DNA of 64,000 nucleotides, taken from Piscicola geometra. Lineage: Eukaryota > Annelida > Clitellata > Hirudinida > Piscicolidae. Positions 62,801-64,000 of the stretch are shown in pieces; the stretch's first letter is position 1; each line of letters opens with the position of its first letter. The translations under genes were made by a program, and so were the position numbers. The notes beneath the pieces were generated by a model that saw only the letters and a list, made by a program, of their open reading frames with translations, made no database searches and had not been told where the DNA came from. Location: positions 8,874,769 through 8,938,768 of the forward strand of contig OX030955.1 of NCBI GenBank assembly GCA_943735955.1, given 5' to 3'.

Positions 62801-63874
62801 ATTACACCACACAACAAGCTATACACCACACAACAAGCATTACAGCACACAACAAGCATTACAGCACACAACAAGCATTACACCACACAACAACACCACT
62901 ACAACAAGCATTACACCACACAACAAGCATTACACCACACAACAAGCATTACACCACACAACAAGCATTACAGCACACAACAACACCACTACAACAACAA
63001 GCATTACAGCACACAACAACACACCACTACAACAACAAGCATTACAGCACACAACAACACACCACTACAACAACAAGCATTACAGCACACAACAACACCA
63101 CTACAACAACACCACTACAACAACACCACTACAACAACAAGCATTACAGCACACAACAACACCACTACAACAACACCACTACAACAACACCACTACAACA
63201 ACAACAGCGGCAGGATGTTGCCAACGACGCTGGGCGTGGAGAGCAGGATCCCTTCCTTCCTGCAGAACCTGCCTGACTCGGACATCATGGCGCGCATGGC
63301 GGCAGGCAGAGGCAAGAAGTGCAATGGAGCCCTGCAGACCTGGGTGCGTGTGTGCTTTTGTGTGTGGTTGTGTGTGGTTTTGCGTGTGGTTTTGTGTATG
63401 GTTTTGCGTGTGGTTTTGTGTGTGGTTTTGTGTGTGGTTTTGCGTGTGGTTTTGTGTGTGGTCCTTGCGTGGTTTGTGTGGCGTATGTCGCTTGTGGTTG
63501 TGTGGCTTGTGCTGGTGGTTTCATGATTTGTAGTCGTGCTTGTGTGGTTGTGGTGGTTTAGGGTTTGGTGGGATTGTAGTGTGGCAAGGATGTTGTAGAG
63601 CATGTTGCTTGCCTTGGTGGACGTCTTGGGACGCCTTGGGACACACCAACCACCCACCCACTCAGTACGGGGCCTCAAACATCATCAAGAACGAACGTGA
63701 TGAAGCCGAGAAGAGTGCCTGTCAGTTCAATTCATCTTTTATGAATATTTGTTCAATTAAAATGTCTGTAAACATTATTTTACTTATAGTTTCATTATCT
63801 AATTTGAATTTCAACTTCGCAGCTGTGCTCTCCGTGCCAGCCATCCTGCAGGAGTTGTCTCACCACAATGAGAG
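44368..63874 (+). CDS. CLASP: CLASP, microtubule plus-end rescue factor (3' end outside window)
   Basis: Forty phase-consistent exons: 44368-44559, 45121-45199, 45380-45423, 45608-45667, 45872-45963, 46218-46296, 46891-46988, 47199-47278, 49321-51402, 51657-51935, 52000-52245, 52379-52414, 52753-52820, 53027-53119, 53286-53443, 53619-53709, 54029-54073, 54271-54341, 54544-54681, 55138-55392, 55457-55482, 55598-55708, 55930-56037, 56822-56947, 57149-57285, 57497-57548, 57738-57784, 58056-58172, 58763-58866, 59047-59274, 59562-59640, 60820-60963, 61239-61325, 61453-61524, 61631-61698, 61852-61968, 62415-62489, 63208-63343, 63666-63720 and 63823-63874; about 2075 residues so far. CLASPs bind tubulin through TOG domains, suppress catastrophe, and act at kinetochores and the cell cortex. 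TOG1 (1-241) includes [13 protein letters not shown]2 (about 1123-1345) includes [15 protein letters not shown] and [13 protein letters not shown]3 (about 1670-1910) includes [12 protein letters not shown] and [10 protein letters not shown]. The last exon, [10 protein letters not shown], begins the C-terminal domain. The usual SxIP in the Ser/Arg linker was not seen; one SRIP occurs in exon 63208-63343. Confidence 0.95.
45233..45316. repeat. Inverted repeat in CLASP intron 2
   Basis: AGCGCTCAA near 45233 and TTGAGCGCT near 45307 are perfect 9-bp arms about 65 bp apart, and ATAAAAGTATT occurs twice between them. The left arm resembles the 3' end of the LINE fragment at 42180. Possibly a small transposon remnant. 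Confidence 0.4.
46495..46872. repeat. ACCAGACCACAACACACCAC minisatellite in CLASP intron 6
   Basis: About 16 imperfect copies of a 19-25 bp unit built from CAGACCACAACACACCACAC and CTGAC blocks, ending about 20 bp before the acceptor of the 46891 exon. Confidence 0.85.
49321..51402 (+). other. Giant Asn-rich exon of CLASP
   Basis: A single 2082-bp open exon, phase 1 at both ends, between TOG1 and TOG2. It begins with a Gly/Ser run (GGT repeat), includes three copies of a 33-bp unit encoding [11 protein letters not shown], then long AAC/AAT runs mixed with Ser, His, Lys and Asp. Non-repetitive islands such as [20 protein letters not shown] and [15 protein letters not shown] suggest it is truly translated. 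Confidence 0.75.
51411..51481. repeat. (CATC)n directly after the Asn-rich CLASP exon
   Basis: About 17 copies of the tetranucleotide begin 8 bp after the exon donor (A|GTTGTC at 51402-51403), so the open frame through it (Pro-Ser-Ile-His) is intronic. Confidence 0.85.
53722..53832. repeat. (TCC/TCT)n pyrimidine tract in CLASP intron 15
   Basis: About 110 bp of almost pure pyrimidine beginning 13 bp after the donor of exon 53619-53709. Confidence 0.8.
54752..54912 (-). mobile_element. Second tRNA-derived SINE-like element
   Basis: On the minus strand TAGCTGAGTCG fits a Pol III A box and GGTCCTAGGTCCAAG a degenerate B box, giving a tRNA-like head at about 54840-54912. The far end holds TGGCGTATAACCC on the plus strand, similar to the core of the element at 38590. 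It lies in CLASP intron 18 (counting the 51657 exon as exon 10, intron 19). Confidence 0.5.
56084..56338. repeat. 25-bp tandem repeat in CLASP
   Basis: About ten copies of AGATTCAGTTGTGCATCAGG plus ATTAG, nearly identical for eight copies and degrading at the 3' end. It begins 46 bp after the donor of exon 55930-56037. Confidence 0.9.
57620..57722. repeat. (GAT/GGT)n in CLASP
   Basis: Trinucleotide repeat in the intron before exon 57738-57784. It ends 15 bp upstream of that exon. Confidence 0.8.
58173..58762. repeat. CLASP intron made almost entirely of (CTA)n
   Basis: The 590-bp intron starts GTCGCTACTACTACT and ends CACAAACGCCAG. All but about 25 bp is CTA repeat with scattered TTC, ATT and ACA interruptions. 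The 200-codon open frames here on both strands are repeat artefacts. Confidence 0.9.
60496..60815. repeat. 11-bp CACCACACCTC minisatellite before a CLASP exon
   Basis: About 29 copies with TTC and AAC variants run straight into TCCACCCAG, the acceptor of exon 60820-60963. Being pyrimidine-rich, the repeat itself serves as the 3' splice-site tract. Confidence 0.85.
60964..61070. repeat. GGTGGTGGGTGGTGGGTAAGG tandem repeat
   Basis: About four copies of a 24-bp G-rich unit beginning exactly at the donor (AAG|GTGGGT) of exon 60820-60963. GGG runs could form G-quadruplexes. Confidence 0.8.
62021..62368. repeat. 37-38 bp tandem repeat in CLASP
   Basis: Two 38-bp units with TCATAGTAGTTTCATGCTGA, then about seven 37-bp units with AGTTTAGTATTGGCTTTC, all sharing TAAATATCCGTCT. 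The two unit types appear as homogeneous blocks. It lies in the intron before exon 62415-62489. Confidence 0.9.
62640..63205. repeat. ACACAACAAGCATTACA minisatellite before a CLASP exon
   Basis: Irregular array of CACACAACAAGCATTACAG and ACCACTACAACA units filling most of the intron and ending at ACAACAACAG, the acceptor of exon 63208-63343. No polypyrimidine tract is present. Confidence 0.85.
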
Positions 63875-64000
63875 GTATCATCATCATGCAGTCATGCTAA
63901 TTAGTTGAAAATCCTTCATGAGGCCTCAACAAATAACAACAACAACAACAACACAACAACAACAACACAACAACACAACAACAACAACACCACAGTAACA

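Overview
This is a stretch of animal nuclear DNA. Evidence: genes with many GT-AG introns, a U2 spliceosomal snRNA, tRNA-derived SINE-like and LINE-like fragments, dense microsatellites, and clear orthologs of KIF26, ELOVL, C7orf25, VAC14 and CLASP. The U2 3' half and the SINE-like core look protostome. A lophotrochozoan such as an annelid is my best guess, at low confidence. All exon structures were assembled by eye from splice signals, reading phase and remembered family conservation; no alignment was run.

Layout. The left edge holds part of a short secreted protein of unknown function (65-646, minus). Next is a four-exon Golgi-type Anp1/Mnn9 (GT62) glycosyltransferase (2134-4311, minus), a family best known from fungi, and a KIF26/VAB-8-type kinesin (6042-14259, minus) with an incomplete P-loop. 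About 10 kb of AT-rich DNA without recognisable genes follows (14.3-24.4 kb). Then come a U2 snRNA gene (24388-24573, plus), a seven-exon ELOVL4-like fatty-acid elongase (25860-30137, plus), a C7orf25/DUF1308 gene (32462-34012, plus) and a stranded near-identical copy of ELOVL exon 2 (34378-34549).

The right 29 kb is a head-to-head pair: VAC14 (35346-43723, minus, 19 exons, 780 codons, close to the usual length) and CLASP (from 44368, plus, 40 exons in the window, running off the right edge). VAC14 scaffolds the PIKfyve-FIG4 lipid kinase complex and CLASP stabilises microtubule plus ends; I see no functional link beyond the shared 0.64-kb promoter interval.

From about 27 kb rightward, simple repeats are everywhere. 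Several VAC14 and CLASP introns are almost entirely microsatellite, with splice donors or acceptors inside the repeat, and some repeats are read into protein (Asp, Gln, Pro/Ser/Thr and Asn runs). The extreme case is one 2.08-kb CLASP exon encoding a 694-residue Asn-rich insert between TOG1 and TOG2.
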